Shown here in pieces: positions 63,715 through 64,000 of a stretch of DNA of 64,000 nucleotides (position 1 is the stretch's first letter; each line of letters opens with the position of its first letter). A program made the translations under genes and the position numbers. The stretch comes from Microbispora hainanensis (GTDB lineage Bacteria > Actinomycetota > Actinomycetes > Streptosporangiales > Streptosporangiaceae), in contig NZ_CP108086.1 in assembly GCF_036186745.1 (NCBI RefSeq), forward strand, positions 2,232,001-2,296,000. The letters run 5' to 3'. The notes under the pieces were generated by a model, which saw only the letters and a list, made by a program, of their open reading frames with translations, did no database searches and had not been told where the DNA came from.

Positions 63715-63963
63715 GTGTCCATGATCTACAACGGAATGCCCTCTTCACAACTGGGACGGCAAGACTGGCGCAAGAGCCGGCACAGCAATCCGAGCGGCAA
63801 CTGCGTCGAGATCGCCCTGCTGTCCGACGGGCGGGTGGCCGTACGCAACTCCCGGCACACGTGCGGACCTGCGCTGATCCTGTCTCTACAGGCCATGGCC
63901 GCATTCCTCCGCTCCGTCAAGGAGGGCGAATTCGACGACCTTCTGGACGAAGCAGAGAAATGA
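63715..63963 (+). CDS. DUF397 protein
   Basis: An 82-residue protein: DWRKSRHSNPSGNCVEIALL, VAVRNSRHTCGPALILSLQA, MAAFLRSVKEGEFDD. This is a clear DUF397 member; the family normally partners with an XRE regulator of the WhiJ/AbaA type in development. GAGG lies before GTG 63715; ATG 63721 is an alternative. The last 37 bp of the window hold nothing recognisable. Confidence 0.9.
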   Translation: MSMIYNGMPSSQLGRQDWRKSRHSNPSGNCVEIALLSDGRVAVRNSRHTCGPALILSLQAMAAFLRSVKEGEFDDLLDEAEK

Positions 63964-64000
63964 TCTCGCCACTTGCGCGGCCCGGCGCGGCGGGTATCGT

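Overview
The window is very GC-rich DNA from a filamentous, sporulating actinomycete. Streptosporangiaceae (Nonomuraea, Streptosporangium or a relative) is my best guess. The evidence is indirect: pervasive high-GC codon bias, a complete desferrioxamine operon, a DUF574-type methyltransferase, a DUF397 protein beside an RsbW-like ATPase, an IdeR/DmdR-type iron box and several leaderless promoters. No rRNA, tRNA, CRISPR array, insertion sequence or phage module was seen.

Layout. 1-8 kb: partial GH15 glycosidase, DUF417 protein, SigG-type ECF sigma factor, GlxA-like regulator, lipoprotein hydrolase, HD protein and a Sua5-type tRNA-modification enzyme. 8-16.6 kb: a 1389-residue fused sensor kinase/receiver/phosphatase with a coupled STAS protein, a P450-TetR pair and a divergent HTH regulator-SDR pair. 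16.6-23 kb: ROK regulator, leaderless argG behind an ARG-box palindrome, an imine-reductase-like enzyme with an HxlR regulator, and glucose dehydrogenase preceded by the wreck of a GH15 gene. 23-31.6 kb: cydA-cydB-cytochrome-b-like operon, a TetR remnant, two DUF3147 proteins and kdpDE. 31.7-34 kb: FAD oxidoreductase coupled to an ECF41 sigma factor. 34-47.4 kb: siderophore island, with an importer-acylase-acyltransferase-FhuF-like operon going left and desE plus desABCD going right, controlled by two iron boxes. 47.4-52.5 kb: DUF1540 protein, crcB-DUF190-crcB fluoride export, and an OhrR-controlled hydrolase. 52.5-57.9 kb: copper operon copZ-secreted protein-copA under a CsoR-like operator, then an ArsB/NhaD-type permease with a CBS protein. 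58-64 kb: tandem NUDIX protein, aldo-keto reductase, ArsR-SRPBCC pair, methyltransferase and an ATPase/DUF397 divergent pair.

The most unusual property cuts across all of this. Short tandem repeats (units of 12 to 75 bp) occur at well over a dozen places, both between genes and in frame inside linkers of otherwise conserved proteins. At one site (21.7-22.05 kb) the repeat unit seems to be copied from the codons of the gene it destroyed. In another (35.6-35.9 kb) the repeat produces a phased array of seven DnaA-box-like 9-mers. I see no classic defence or mobile system; the repeat behaviour is the best candidate for something undescribed.

All functional calls come from reading translated sequence and motifs. 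No database search was run.
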